64,000 bases of DNA from Phytophthora quininea (taxonomy: Eukaryota; Oomycota; Peronosporomycetes; Peronosporales; Peronosporaceae). The stretch spans positions 62,001 to 126,000 of the forward strand of contig JAAVTG010000051.1 in assembly GCA_011947345.1 (NCBI GenBank). The letters run 5' to 3'. The notes beneath the pieces were generated by a model, which ran no database searches, was not told where the DNA came from, and saw nothing but the letters and a program-made list of their open reading frames with translations. Shown piece after piece: positions 23,045-32,142 of this stretch; position 1 is the stretch's first letter, and each line of letters opens with the position of its first letter. The position numbers and the translations under genes were made by a program.

Positions 23045-25570
23045 ACACTATCGTACTAGCCTTTGATGGAGGGGCTCGTAACCCAGTCGCCAGCGCTCAT
23101 GCATACAGCGTCTGGACGGTTTCGTCTCGAAAACCACTATGGTGGTCGGCAACAACTCTATCCCCGGGGGAACAAACAACGAGATGGAAGCTCACGCACT
23201 GCTTAGCGGTGTCGAGTGGTTATACCACCACCATCGTCACACGCCAGTCCACATCATTGGCGATTCGGCAATCGTGATCGGTATGGCGACTTCGAACATG
23301 CGCGTCAAAGCATCCAACCTACGACCACTCGTCCGACAAATTCGTCAGCGGTTAACGTCACTACGGTGTGTCGGGCTCCACTCGGTCCCGAGAGCTTACA
23401 ATGTCACGGCGGATGCACTCTGCAACTGGGCCATGGATCACAATCGTGGAAGCGTTCTTTGTGGAGATCCAGCGTCATGCGACTGCCCTCTTCCGCCCGA
23501 TTGCCAACTCAGTCCTTTCGACATGGGCTGTTCCAAGTTCGCACAAATCCCACAAGCCGAGTACGACCAGGCCCAATGGTCCGCTCGCTGGTCGTTGGTC
23601 ATGCTGGACTTCAGGAGGGTCGAACACCTCGTCCAACATCGGTTTTTACAGCACCGCTTCGTCAATTTTCCCAGCGGATCGGCGGGAGAACCGGTCGCAC
23701 CCACGATAGACACTACTGCGAGCACCGAGTGCTCGCAGTTCGATACGGACATCCACCGGGAATGTACCGTCCACGGGATTAAACGCTGCTTACCCATCGG
23801 GGTGTTTCGAGCGTTCCAGTCGCTGGCGGCGACTCACCATATTTCGTTCCCAATCAATCGTATTTTTCGAACGCCAAATACGGAGCGACTTACGTTGCCA
23901 CTGGTGGATATTCAATTCTTAAGTGCTGTTACCCGACTTCCGTCGTACGGGATCGAGGGCACCCTCCGAGTTTTTCGAGGCCAAACGTCGCGCGATGGCC
24001 GGCCAAATAAGGCCTTACGATCGCGACTATATCGACGTCACCTGGCATCGTATCCCGAACTTGAACTCTTGTGCAGCATCGCAGAAAAAGGGGTAATCCC
24101 CCATTGGATTCACCCCGACAACCGGGTCGGAGTACGGCCGGTGCCCGCAAACTACCCCAGCGCACTAGCCGGTGCCGACATCGTCATTCATCGTCTCCTC
24201 AAGGACTACTACGCCGGGCGTTGTATCTTGGCGACGGTGACTGCTCTGATCACAGAGCCTGGGTTTCATTCGAGCGCATTTGCGCTGGTACCAAAGAAGG
24301 ATATTCCCTTGTCGGTGGACGGGAGAATTATCCATGATTTATCAGCTCCTCACGGATGCTCCGTTAACGATGCTACGGACACTACGTTGACTCCAGATGC
24401 ATCATGGGATCCATTCGCTAGCATTGCTCTTCGTGTTCTCGAGCTGCGGATCAGATACCCGGGATGTGCCATATATGCGCTCGTAGCGGATATAGCGGAA
24501 GCCTTCCATCACGTGCCTGTACACGCTCGTCATTCCCCGCCTTCGGGGGACCTTCCCACGATCGCAAATCGGCATCGTATCTGGGATGGCGGTATTCGGG
24601 TGGACAGCCTCACCAGGGTTTTTCGCCATAATGGGCAAGGCGTCAAGGCACTATCAGAGGACTGGCTGGTCTTACATTAACGGCTTCCCGGAACCGTTCT
24701 GGGTATTTCAATGGGTAGACGACATCGTCTTGATCGAAGTCAATATCGGAGATCGCCTACTACAGGCAGAACGACGTCTGCGAGATTCGGTAAAACTAGT
24801 TTTCGGCTCAGATGGATGGCATGAAGGAAAATTCCACACGTGGTCGCAACAAGTACATGCGGTGGGAATCGACTGGAATATTCCGGCAAACTCTGTCACT
24901 ATCCCCCAACGGAAGGTGGATAAAACAATACGTGTCGTCTCGGAAGCATTGGAGCAAAGGTTCATTACTGTGAAGCGACTAGATAGCATTATCGGAGTGC
25001 TACGCCACGTGATCACTTTCATCCCAATCGCGAAGCCGTTTATCCAGCGTCTGGTGGCCACCCAACTATATCTTAAACGCGCGAGCATGACAGGAACTCC
25101 GATGACAGAGAGCCTGAAGGCCGACCTCAGGTGGTGGAAGACACTGGTGTTCGAAAACGAATTCGCAGGCGTACCTATGACAATGTTTGGATCGGAACCA
25201 CCAGAAATCGACGGGTGGGTTATTGTACGCTACAATAACTTCATCACTACGTACGGGTTGACGCCGAAACGCCAACAACACTTCGGACCCTTGCATACGG
25301 TTACCGAAGCCGATATCGCATGGATAATCATGCAGCTTCTGGAGCATTGGGTAGCAGTTGACGATAATCACGACCACTGGACGAACATTCGGATATATGT
25401 ACGAAGTGCGTGGGAACAAAGCCTATTGACGTCAATGAGCAGCAGAGACTCGGAGGCCCAAGAATATCTCCGGCGAGTGGGGTTGGCACAAGCACGCAGG
25501 AAGCTGAGACTTACAGTGAACCGGGTTCTAGAGCGGACATCAGAGACCAGACCTTGTGATGTACACTCAC
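23045..25570 (+). CDS. RNase H - reverse transcriptase - degenerate RNase H polyprotein
   Basis: Domains in order. (1) RNase H of the RVT_3/archaeal-like type at 23045-23450: LAFDGGARNP, GGTNNEMEAHALL, HIIGDSAIVI, VPRAYNVTADALCNWAMD, so the acidic residues D-E-D-D are all visible. (2) DIRS-type reverse transcriptase: FALVPKKD...GRIIHDLSAPHG near 24280-24360, catalytic VADIAEAFHHV near 24490, FQWVDDIVLI near 24710. (3) At 25120-25560 the region where DIRS elements carry their RNase H (SSRDSEAQEYLRRVGLAQAR), but the expected acidic residues are not apparent (IYVRSAWEQ where an Asp is usual). Shifts near 23135 and 24540 are curable by homopolymer extension (A4 to A5 at the first). The role is copying element RNA and removing it from the hybrid. 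Confidence 0.85.
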
Positions 25571-25607
25571 CTACTTACACCTATGATTGTTGCCCCTGTC
25601 AGACAGA

Positions 25608-26783
25608 ATGGAACAAATTGAGGAATCGACAGCAAGCCTCAAGAGAGCCTCTATCAATAACAGCTCCCTTAGAACGTACGAAAAACGTTTCCAGTACTGG
25701 AAGAACTTCTGTACCGAGTTTGGATTCCCTGTGTGGATCGACGACCTCAGTCAGGAGCGACAGGCACGAATCGTCGGCTTGTTCGCTGGATTGTGTGCCC
25801 TCGAAGGCCACAATAATCGGAAGCAAGGAAACAAATACCAGACTTTCGACGGGAAAATGGCCGCAGTCGCCTTTGCCCATAAAAGCGTGCGGAATGCAAG
25901 GCTCAGTTACAAGACTCCGGAATTTGAGCTCATTGCTAGAGGCTATAAGCGCACCAACAGCGGCGTGGAACGGAAACAGCCAGTCACCTCGCCCCTGCTG
26001 CTCGAGATGCACAGACAACTACAAAATGCGCGCTGCCCGGCCAACACAATAGAATCGGACATACTATGGGGATCGATCGTGCTGGGCTTCTTCTTCCTTG
26101 ACAGGAGCTCAGAACTCTGGGGGCCCATTACCAAAGACGATATCGCCGAAGGGGTATCTCACTGCGTGAAGGCTGCAGACGTCGTGCTTCGAGATCGGTA
26201 CGGGAAGAGAACGGAACCCGGGTTAAACCAGGCGATTTCGGTAGAGATCGTCTACAGATCACACAAGGGTGATCCGACACGGCAAGGGAATACGATACGG
26301 CATTACCGATCTGGGATACAGCTACTATGCCCGGTGGCAGCGGCAGAACTATGCCTTGAAGCAAGGAGACGACTACGAGACCAAGGAAAACGGTTGGGAC
26401 CGTACTTGACGTCATTGAGCAGTTCAAGGACCGTCACCAAAACGGCAGTTGCGAGGACAATCAAAGCCGCTGCAAAGGCAACGGGAGCAGACGCAGCCGA
26501 GTACTCCACACACTCCCTCCGAATCGGTGGAGCATGTGCTCTACTAGCCGCTGGGAAAAGCGAGCTCGTAATCAAGCTCATGGGGCGATGGTCGAGCTGG
26601 TGCTTCTCGGTGTACACCAAACTAAGACCGGGAATGCTGAAAGATGCAGCTCAGCACATGATTCAAGCATCAGCATGGGAGTACCCCGATCTAATCGACG
26701 GGCTACAAGGGGGACTGGGAAGCCAAGCTTCTCTAACTAATCAAGTGCTTGCCCCAACTTCGAGCCGTGATCGAGTGCACTAA
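25608..26783 (+). CDS. Tyrosine recombinase of the Ngaro-like element
   Basis: Site-specific recombinase that would integrate the circular DNA intermediate. ATG 25608 is chosen (MEQIEESTASLKRASINN); the frame is open from 25587. An N-terminal SAM-like core-binding region (RTYEKRFQYWKNFC) is followed by a catalytic domain with the full set: Arg in FFLDRSSELW, Lys in YRSHKGDP, HSLR (near 26510), Trp in GRWSSW and nucleophile Tyr in FSVYTKLRPG. It stops at 26783, 71 bp into repeat B1. It is the last ORF of the element and is uninterrupted, about 391 residues, so probably functional. Confidence 0.93.
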   Translation: MEQIEESTASLKRASINNSSLRTYEKRFQYWKNFCTEFGFPVWIDDLSQERQARIVGLFAGLCALEGHNNRKQGNKYQTFDGKMAAVAFAHKSVRNARLSYKTPEFELIARGYKRTNSGVERKQPVTSPLLLEMHRQLQNARCPANTIESDILWGSIVLGFFFLDRSSELWGPITKDDIAEGVSHCVKAADVVLRDRYGKRTEPGLNQAISVEIVYRSHKGDPTRQGNTIRHYRSGIQLLCPVAAAELCLEARRRLRDQGKRLGPYLTSLSSSRTVTKTAVARTIKAAAKATGADAAEYSTHSLRIGGACALLAAGKSELVIKLMGRWSSWCFSVYTKLRPGMLKDAAQHMIQASAWEYPDLIDGLQGGLGSQASLTNQVLAPTSSRDRVH

Positions 26784-26788
26784 GGAAA
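26712..26788 (+). repeat. Split direct repeat B1
   Basis: 77 bp identical to 27108-27184. Its last three bases (AAA) are the first three of A2. Confidence 0.95.
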
Positions 26789-26958
26789 GTGCACGGTTCG
26801 GCAAACCGGTCCAGCGGACCGGCGAACCGAACCGGATGTTTCCGGCTGCGGGAGAATGCACGGCATTCGCGAACTCGCCAGAAACACGCAAACAGCTCGG
26901 AGCTGTTGGACTCGGAGTCCCCGTGCGAGAAGACAAGGGGCCGGGCCCCAGGAATTTT
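26786..26958 (+). repeat. Split direct repeat A2
   Basis: 173 bp identical to A1 (19695-19867). Together B1-A2 recreates the sequence expected at a circular junction. Confidence 0.95.
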
Positions 26959-27107
26959 TTCTCGCAAGCGGGTTTGGTCAGAATGGAGATTAGTATTTTT
27001 GTCCCAGCGGGTTGGGATTATCCCACAAAACTATGGTTTTCCCAGCGGGTTTATAGACTGTTCTCCAGGGGCCAAGCTTACTCGAAATACTAGATAGGAT
27101 TAGATTA

Positions 27108-27184
27108 GGACTGGGAAGCCAAGCTTCTCTAACTAATCAAGTGCTTGCCCCAACTTCGAGCCGTGATCGAGTGCACTAAGGAAA
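27108..27184 (+). repeat. Split direct repeat B2
   Basis: Right end of the element, ending AAA at 27182-27184. Between A2 and B2 lie about 150 bp of noncoding sequence with three copies of a short motif (AGCGGGTTTGG/AGCGGGTTGGG/AGCGGGTTTAT). Confidence 0.93.
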
Positions 27185-27226
27185 TGGGAGATATTTTCGC
27201 TTTGACCCTAAATCGCTACATTTTAG

Positions 27227-27240
27227 CACTCATTTTTACG
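27227..27240 (+). promoter_or_regulatory. Inr-like core promoter of the RING gene
   Basis: CACTCATTTTTACG, an oomycete Inr-type CTCATTTT sequence 10-20 bp before the ATG at 27250 and about 45 bp downstream of the retrotransposon end. Confidence 0.5.
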
Positions 27241-27249
27241 GTCGACAAC

Positions 27250-27684
27250 ATGTCGAGCACCGCATGGCACTGCCCGATCTGTCTCGAGCGCTTCCAGTGG
27301 CCCGTGCTGGCCTCCTGCTGCGGCCAGAGCTTCTGTCAGGAGTGTCTCGATGCAGCTCTACTGCAGGTGGACGCGTGTCCAATGTGTCGCTCTCCATTGC
27401 TGTCTGGACCCTTTTCGGCCACTCCAAACCGAGCTCTCGAGGAGGCTCTGAAGACGTTGGCTCCAGCATCCCCCAAGGAACAACAAACAAAGGAAAGCAA
27501 GCGACAACTGGAAAGACTTGCTGCAGGGAGGAAAGAGAAATTTTTACGTCGAAAGTCGGAGCTGGGGATTCAAATCCGTGAAAATACGACCGAGGGTACT
27601 TCCTCTCGGACGTTGCTACAGGAAGAACGGGGGTTGGAGGGCTACCGTATTAGATGGACGGAAAGATTGCAAGCGGCGAGGTGA
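27250..27684 (+). CDS. Small RING-finger protein
   Basis: 144 residues from ATG 27250, which follows an Inr-like element. The frame is open upstream into repeat B2, but that part is transposon sequence. An N-terminal RING-type zinc finger spans residues about 8-49: CPICLERF, CCGQSFCQEC, CPMCRSPLL. In a canonical C3HC4 RING the residue in CGHxFC is His; here it is Gln, so zinc site 2 must use another ligand or be weakened. The rest is Lys/Arg/Glu-rich and probably helical (ESKRQLERLAAGRKEKFLRR). The likely role is an E3 ubiquitin ligase or scaffold, inferred from the RING only. Confidence 0.75.
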   Translation: MSSTAWHCPICLERFQWPVLASCCGQSFCQECLDAALLQVDACPMCRSPLLSGPFSATPNRALEEALKTLAPASPKEQQTKESKRQLERLAAGRKEKFLRRKSELGIQIRENTTEGTSSRTLLQEERGLEGYRIRWTERLQAAR

Positions 27685-27976
27685 GAGTGGTGCACGTTTT
27701 GCGAATTTACGGTTGATAAGAGTGATTCTGAAGAGATATTCTCATGCTGCTGTACAACAGGAATTGTTGTCGTCGTCGAGTTTTATCGTGCAGAATATTT
27801 ACCGGCAGTCAATCGGTGGGTTTTCGTCGGCAGCTTCAGCAATGGCGTCACTGGTGTCGAGTGCACTGGTCGTCGTTGCAGTGTTTCTTCTACGTGCTGC
27901 TCTTATTCGTGTTCGTCTTCTTCCTTCGAGTCCAAGAGGAGGAATTCGCCACGACGAACCATCTACGTCGACCAAA
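27685..27976. other. Convergent intergenic region
   Basis: About 290 bp between the RING and acetyltransferase 3' ends. A small ORF with a hydrophobic start (MASLVSSALVVVAVFLL, ATG 27841) continues through the acetyltransferase on the other strand to 28144; I do not regard it as supported. Confidence 0.35.
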
Positions 27977-28577
27977 CTAGCATTCAGTGGGAAAAATCTC
28001 GCTGTTCTGGGCTCGGGCCTCGTTGGCAAGTCGTTTCAAATTCTCCAGTTTCGCGCCACCAGCGACGCGGATGGAGACCCACTCCACCATGCGAGTACCG
28101 CCAATGCCGTCGTAAAACTTGAGTGCGCCTTCGCTCCATCATAGACACCACCACTCCAGTCGACCTTTTCTTTCGCTGATGCGCTGAGTTTCTTTAGCCA
28201 ACGCACCAAACAAGAGCGTCGCGAATCCTCGTCGTCGGAATGCTGGCCGCACGTACAGATCTTCGAGGTACACACCAGGAGAAGCCAACCACGTGCTGTA
28301 GTTGTAGAAGAACAGCGCCATGCCGGCGATTTGGTAGCCGACCGTGAGGACGAAGCAGTGAGCGACTTTACGACTCGGATTTCCAGACAGCGGGAAGCCT
28401 GGCATGTTTTCCTGAGGGATGTCGTCGACGAAGTTGACGGTCTCCAATAACTTTTCGGGCGTGGCCTTGTTCGAGTCCGCCTCCTTCTCGAAATCCGCGA
28501 GCTCTTGGATCATAGCGGCGATCTCGTGGACGTCCGCACGCACAGCGCGGAGGGTCTCTCTCGAGTTGGTCGGCCAT
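27977..28577 (-). pseudogene. GNAT acetyltransferase (SSAT/diamine acetyltransferase-like), interrupted by stop
   Basis: GCN5-related N-acetyltransferase of the spermidine/spermine or thialysine acetyltransferase type, using acetyl-CoA. Visible: VRADVHEIAAMIQELADFE (alpha1), VGYQIAGMALFFYNYSTW (beta4), PGVYLEDLYVRPAFRRRGF (acetyl-CoA pyrophosphate loop, R-x2-G-x-A variant), RLEWWCL, then TGA at 28139-28141, after which the same frame continues for 54 codons with the expected C-terminal GNAT sequence (GALKFYDGIGG) to TAG at 27977. The N-terminus also needs a one-base shift to join ATG 28577 (MADQLERDPP) to the 28543 frame. It is either a recent pseudogene or a sequence error; the TGA falls where homologues have Asp. 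Confidence 0.7.
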
Positions 28578-29792
28578 TGACACTCTTGGGTGCTACGCCG
28601 GACAAGGAGGAAGCGCGGTGGAGTGGCGATTGGTGGGTCTCTCTCGTTTTACGAAGGCAAAACCGAAGATGAAGTCGACCAGTGAGGGGGGTATGAAGTC
28701 GAAAGCAAGTATGTACACGCGACGCAGGTAGTGCTGCAAATTGCCGAGATATCTGCACCCGCGCCGACGTCGTCAGCCCCAGCCAGATCATCGCCTTCCC
28801 TTGCGCCTCCAGCGGCAGTACGGAGTGGAGATCAATCTGGAGCAAGCTATCAACGTTCTGCAAGCTGTCCATCGTACGCGGAGCCGCTTGGCAGTGGCGT
28901 CTGATGAACTCTCTTCAGCTTGTAAGGTCACCCTCTGGAAGAAGGTCATTTACTCGAGCCAGCACTTTGAAGAGCGTGGGTGTGGTAGTATTCACCGTGC
29001 CACAGCCAAAACAAAGTGCTCTAGAAAATACATTTAGGATCTTATTGACATCTCCACGTGAACGCTTTCATCTCTGCATTCGCTCTCGCTCATCAAGGCC
29101 CACACGAGTAGGCTCGAGGTGATGCATCATCGTGCGAGCTTCTACTTAGAAATTTTGATGGCGTCGTTCTGAATAAGCGCCAGGACGGCGACCGCAAGTC
29201 GAGAAGCCTAAAGATCGGATTGCAGCAACTTCGCGCACTGTGACCCCGACATTCCAGGCCTTTTGTGTATCGAAGTACGATCGCTGGAATACCATAGCAA
29301 CAGGCATACTGTCCGCACCCCGCTACACACCTAGATGAAGGAGAAGGGAACGCGCAAGCTCCGGTAGCGAGCACTATCGATGGCGACCGTTGTGCTGCAG
29401 TCGTGCTGAGAAATCTGACAATAACGGAAACCGTTTTCGATGACTGTTGCGAAGTCAGCGGTTGAAACACACCTCGGGCGACGCGATAGGTATTAACGCA
29501 GTAAGTTCCCTGGGTCTTAAGGAAAAGAAGGGTATCGAGGACCGGGCGTAGGAAACGGTGCCCGGACCGTCTTAGCGTGCGCGTTGTTGAGTTTCCGCAC
29601 TGTGACGTTTACAAAAAGATTGGGAGCTGGAACTCCCTGCAGATGCCAACTTGTATTGTAAGAAGCCAACTGCAAAGTGACTTAGTCTGTCTACCTTGCG
29701 AGCGCTCTCTCCTGCCTCCATGGCAGTCCAGGGAGAGCAATAGGACATGTTGAACATCAAGTTGCTGTTCACACAAACAGCAACCAGATTGC
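28578..29792. other. Intergenic, no recognised gene
   Basis: ORFs at 28741-29037 (+) and 29093-29470 (-) show no domain that I recognise. The stretch just before 29793 may be further decayed LINE sequence. Confidence 0.35.
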
Positions 29793-30200
29793 TTGCCTCT
29801 GTACATGTTTCAACCATATTGCGGCCGGTGGTCGAGGTTCTTTTGCGTCGATCTAAGCTGGAGGTTGCTACTCTTCCCAAGATTGCAAGACCTTCGTAGG
29901 AACTGGAGAAGTGAACACAAAGAACTGATACTTCAATGGAGGATTTACACAGTGATAGTGTTTCATGCAACATGGCGGTTCAGGAACGATATTCATTTCC
30001 AGGAAACGACAGCTGAAGTGCCAAATATTCTCAATCTGCTGAACTCGTTCAAGATGCACTACCAATTCCTCTACCAACACGCACATGAGCTTCATTGCAA
30101 CCGCGCCACTGTGGTCCGTGTGCTGCAAAAACTTAGCTTTGATCCGCCAGAAAATAATATCCCGGAACCCATGCACCACATGTCGACGACACGAACGTAA
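29793..30200 (+). pseudogene. LINE ORF2 C-terminal fragment, related to LINE-B
   Basis: The open stretch aligns end to end with the LINE-B ORF2 C-terminus: DLSWRLLLFPRLQDLRRNW versus DWRLLIFPRPRDLKREW, and VFHATWRFRNDIHFQETTAE versus AFHATWRLRNDILFRETTAE. It ends at a stop in a similar place. It is a strongly 5'-truncated, diverged copy, typical of aborted target-primed reverse transcription. Confidence 0.85.
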
Positions 30201-31274
30201 CTCTCACGGATAGATAGCTTATCACCTTAAGACGAGAAACCCGCTATTGTACTGGCCAAAATAGTTGATACCGTAACTCTATGCCTTTTTTCCCCAAGAA
30301 GATGGTGACTTTCCATATACGATAGTTAGATATAAGGGTAATTCGCGTGCGTAGATTCCGATTTTGAGGTCAGATTTGGCCAATTCTGCGTCGTTATTGA
30401 GCTACAGCCGCTCCAAAAACTTTCTCGGGCAGCCAAAAGTTTGGGGAAAGGGCTCCATTAGGGCTATCCGATCATTCATCAAAACCTAAGGCTTTCATTG
30501 GCCCAGAAGTGGAACAGATGCCAAAAACATCTGGTGTTTAGGGTAAATTTAGGGTTTTGAGACGTCAACTCGACCAAACAGCAAAATGATGATTGCATCA
30601 CGCCAAATCTGAGGAGCTGCTCTTTTTAAATCTTATAGGTCCTCGTCTTGACTGTCGCTGGCGATCTCCCCTTCTCCAGCATCCGCACACTCGATGGCTT
30701 CATCCTCTAGCGCGCGGAGGTACTTGTCCTCTTCCCTTTGCACTTCCCTGTATGCACCTTTCCACTGTTAATTCTACTGTTTCCCTCTTCACCCTGTACC
30801 AGCAAAATAGACCTTATAAATTACGGGAGGTAGCTAATAGTTAGGATTGGCAAGTCGCAGAGCACCAACCTCGACACTTTCGGCCTTCTCACTCGCCTCG
30901 CAGACTCCCCACACGTGCGAAATGGTGGTTGTTGGAGTCCCAATGCATTCGTGGACAAGTTCCCGTGTCCGCCCCGCCCCTCGAGGCTTTCCTTCTCGAC
31001 TTTTGAGGGAATACTTGTAGGCACTCACAATCATCGCATCCTCGGCTTCACTGGTCTTCTTTCCCCTCGCTATGCTGGCACTCAGAACGGCACGAGGAGG
31101 CCTTGTGGAGTAGATAGAGGAGTGTTTCAGGATCATGTTGCGGCGCTAAACATCCTCTAACGGCCAATATTAGCCGAGCAACGGGCGCCGGCGTGGGGCA
31201 ACATCGCTCTGCGGTACCAACTTTTATGGCCAGTACAATAAACAATTAATCAATTCAATTTCCTCCTTCCTCCT
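30201..31274. other. Intergenic; possible helix-turn-helix ORF on the minus strand
   Basis: The minus-strand ORF 31136-30834 contains EDAMIVSAYKYSLKSREG and TRELVHECIGTPTTTISHVW, which resembles a transposase-type helix-turn-helix N-terminus. Further down the minus strand (about 30770-30640) is an acidic C-terminal-like stretch (REEDKYLRALEDEAIE). I cannot assign either. The rest shows nothing. Confidence 0.25.
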
Positions 31275-32063
31275 TCAACCATATTGCGGGTTCGAGGAGC
31301 TGAAGCGAAGATGCAGTCCTTGCCATCGCCACATGCACTGATCAGTCTTCAAACCCCGTAGTCGGTTGAAAACGGACTCTACTTCATCCGCGGCAGAAAG
31401 CGTAGGCGACCCCGTCGCGGTCAGGACAGCCACATCCTCCGCCCTTAGTGCAAACCATTTGAACTTATCGCCGTTGATCGATACGATCTCGGAGCGACGA
31501 AGTAGGAAAAAGAACACAAGACGCACAACCCCCAGAGAGCTTAATCAAAGAGGTTAGAACCGGAGAGAGAATGAAAGCAAGCCTCCAGCAGGCAAATGGG
31601 CCTTGCACCGTGGTGCGGGATCAAGGCGTGTGATCCTTTTGAACAGTATCCGGACGTGTGGATGGGATAGGAAATCTTCGCCGACCCAGGCGAAGAAATG
31701 GCGAATTCCGTGCTGTGTTGCCGATATTGTTGAGCCGCGAATGGGACCACCCGCGCCATATCCGTTCTGGAACCCATGCAAGATAAAATCCGAGATAACT
31801 TGGATGCGCCCTGAGGACGGGCCGCCGGTCAGCCAGGGGGCAATATCGTGACGGGATAACCGAATGGCCCACCTCCTCTTCGCGGAAGAGCACTTGGAAT
31901 GCAACCTTTTGGTGGGCGAAGCCCGGCGAAAAAGGATTTTTGCGAGATTGTGGGAGACAATTTGGGCAGTGCACGTTGCACATGGGTGTTTGCAACTTCG
32001 CTGGCGCTGCTCACCATTCCTTCGCCCACAGTGACAAGGTCCTCCAATCGAAGGAGCAAGCAA
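31275..32063 (-). pseudogene. Tyrosine recombinase fragment of the minus-strand YR retrotransposon
   Basis: Two reading segments. The first (32063-31554) has the core-binding part: VISDFILHGFQNGYGAGG, RGSTISATQHGIRHFFAWVG, PHVRILFKRITRLDP. The second (about 31526-31275) has the start of the catalytic domain: FFFLLRRSEIVSI (first catalytic Arg) and RGLKTDQ (Lys). The HxxR, Trp and Tyr part is missing, so the gene is truncated at about 31275. By orientation it belongs to the minus-strand element whose Gag, RT and RNase H lie at 46.5-42.7 and 35.16-34.85 kb. Confidence 0.75.
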
Positions 32064-32142
32064 ACCTCAAAGACAATCTCCTCATTCCTCGATTTCCTTC
32101 GACGACATCAACCTTCTACATACAGTTGAAAACTGCAGATGA

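Larger units (their letters stand above)
19695..27184 (+). mobile_element. Ngaro-like tyrosine-recombinase retrotransposon, complete
   Basis: A 7490-bp retrotransposon with split direct repeats in the order A1 - ORFs - B1 - A2 - B2, the hallmark of Ngaro/PAT-type elements. A1 and A2 are identical over 173 bp, B1 and B2 over 77 bp. B1 and A2 share AAA, and AAA also begins A1 and ends B2, as expected if a circle junction (B-AAA-A) is recombined into an AAA target by a tyrosine recombinase; there is no target duplication. It encodes Gag, RNase H, reverse transcriptase and tyrosine recombinase. Identical repeats indicate a young insertion. It sits 66 bp upstream of the RING-finger ATG. Confidence 0.93.

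Noticed and set aside
26737..26967. ORFs within the A/B repeats of the Ngaro-like element
   Set aside because: They consist of terminal repeat sequence; only the Gag start in A1 is plausible.
27841..28144. Plus-strand ORF with a hydrophobic start (MASLVSSALVVVAVFLL)
   Set aside because: Most of it is antisense to conserved GNAT codons, and no homology is recognised.
30535..30562. Telomere-like TTTAGGG units
   Set aside because: Only two units separated by other sequence; too few for an interstitial telomere array.
29808..31292. A shared 16-mer (TTCAACCATATTGCGG) at 29809 and 31277
   Set aside because: An isolated match in 64 kb; the flanks do not align, so chance is likely.
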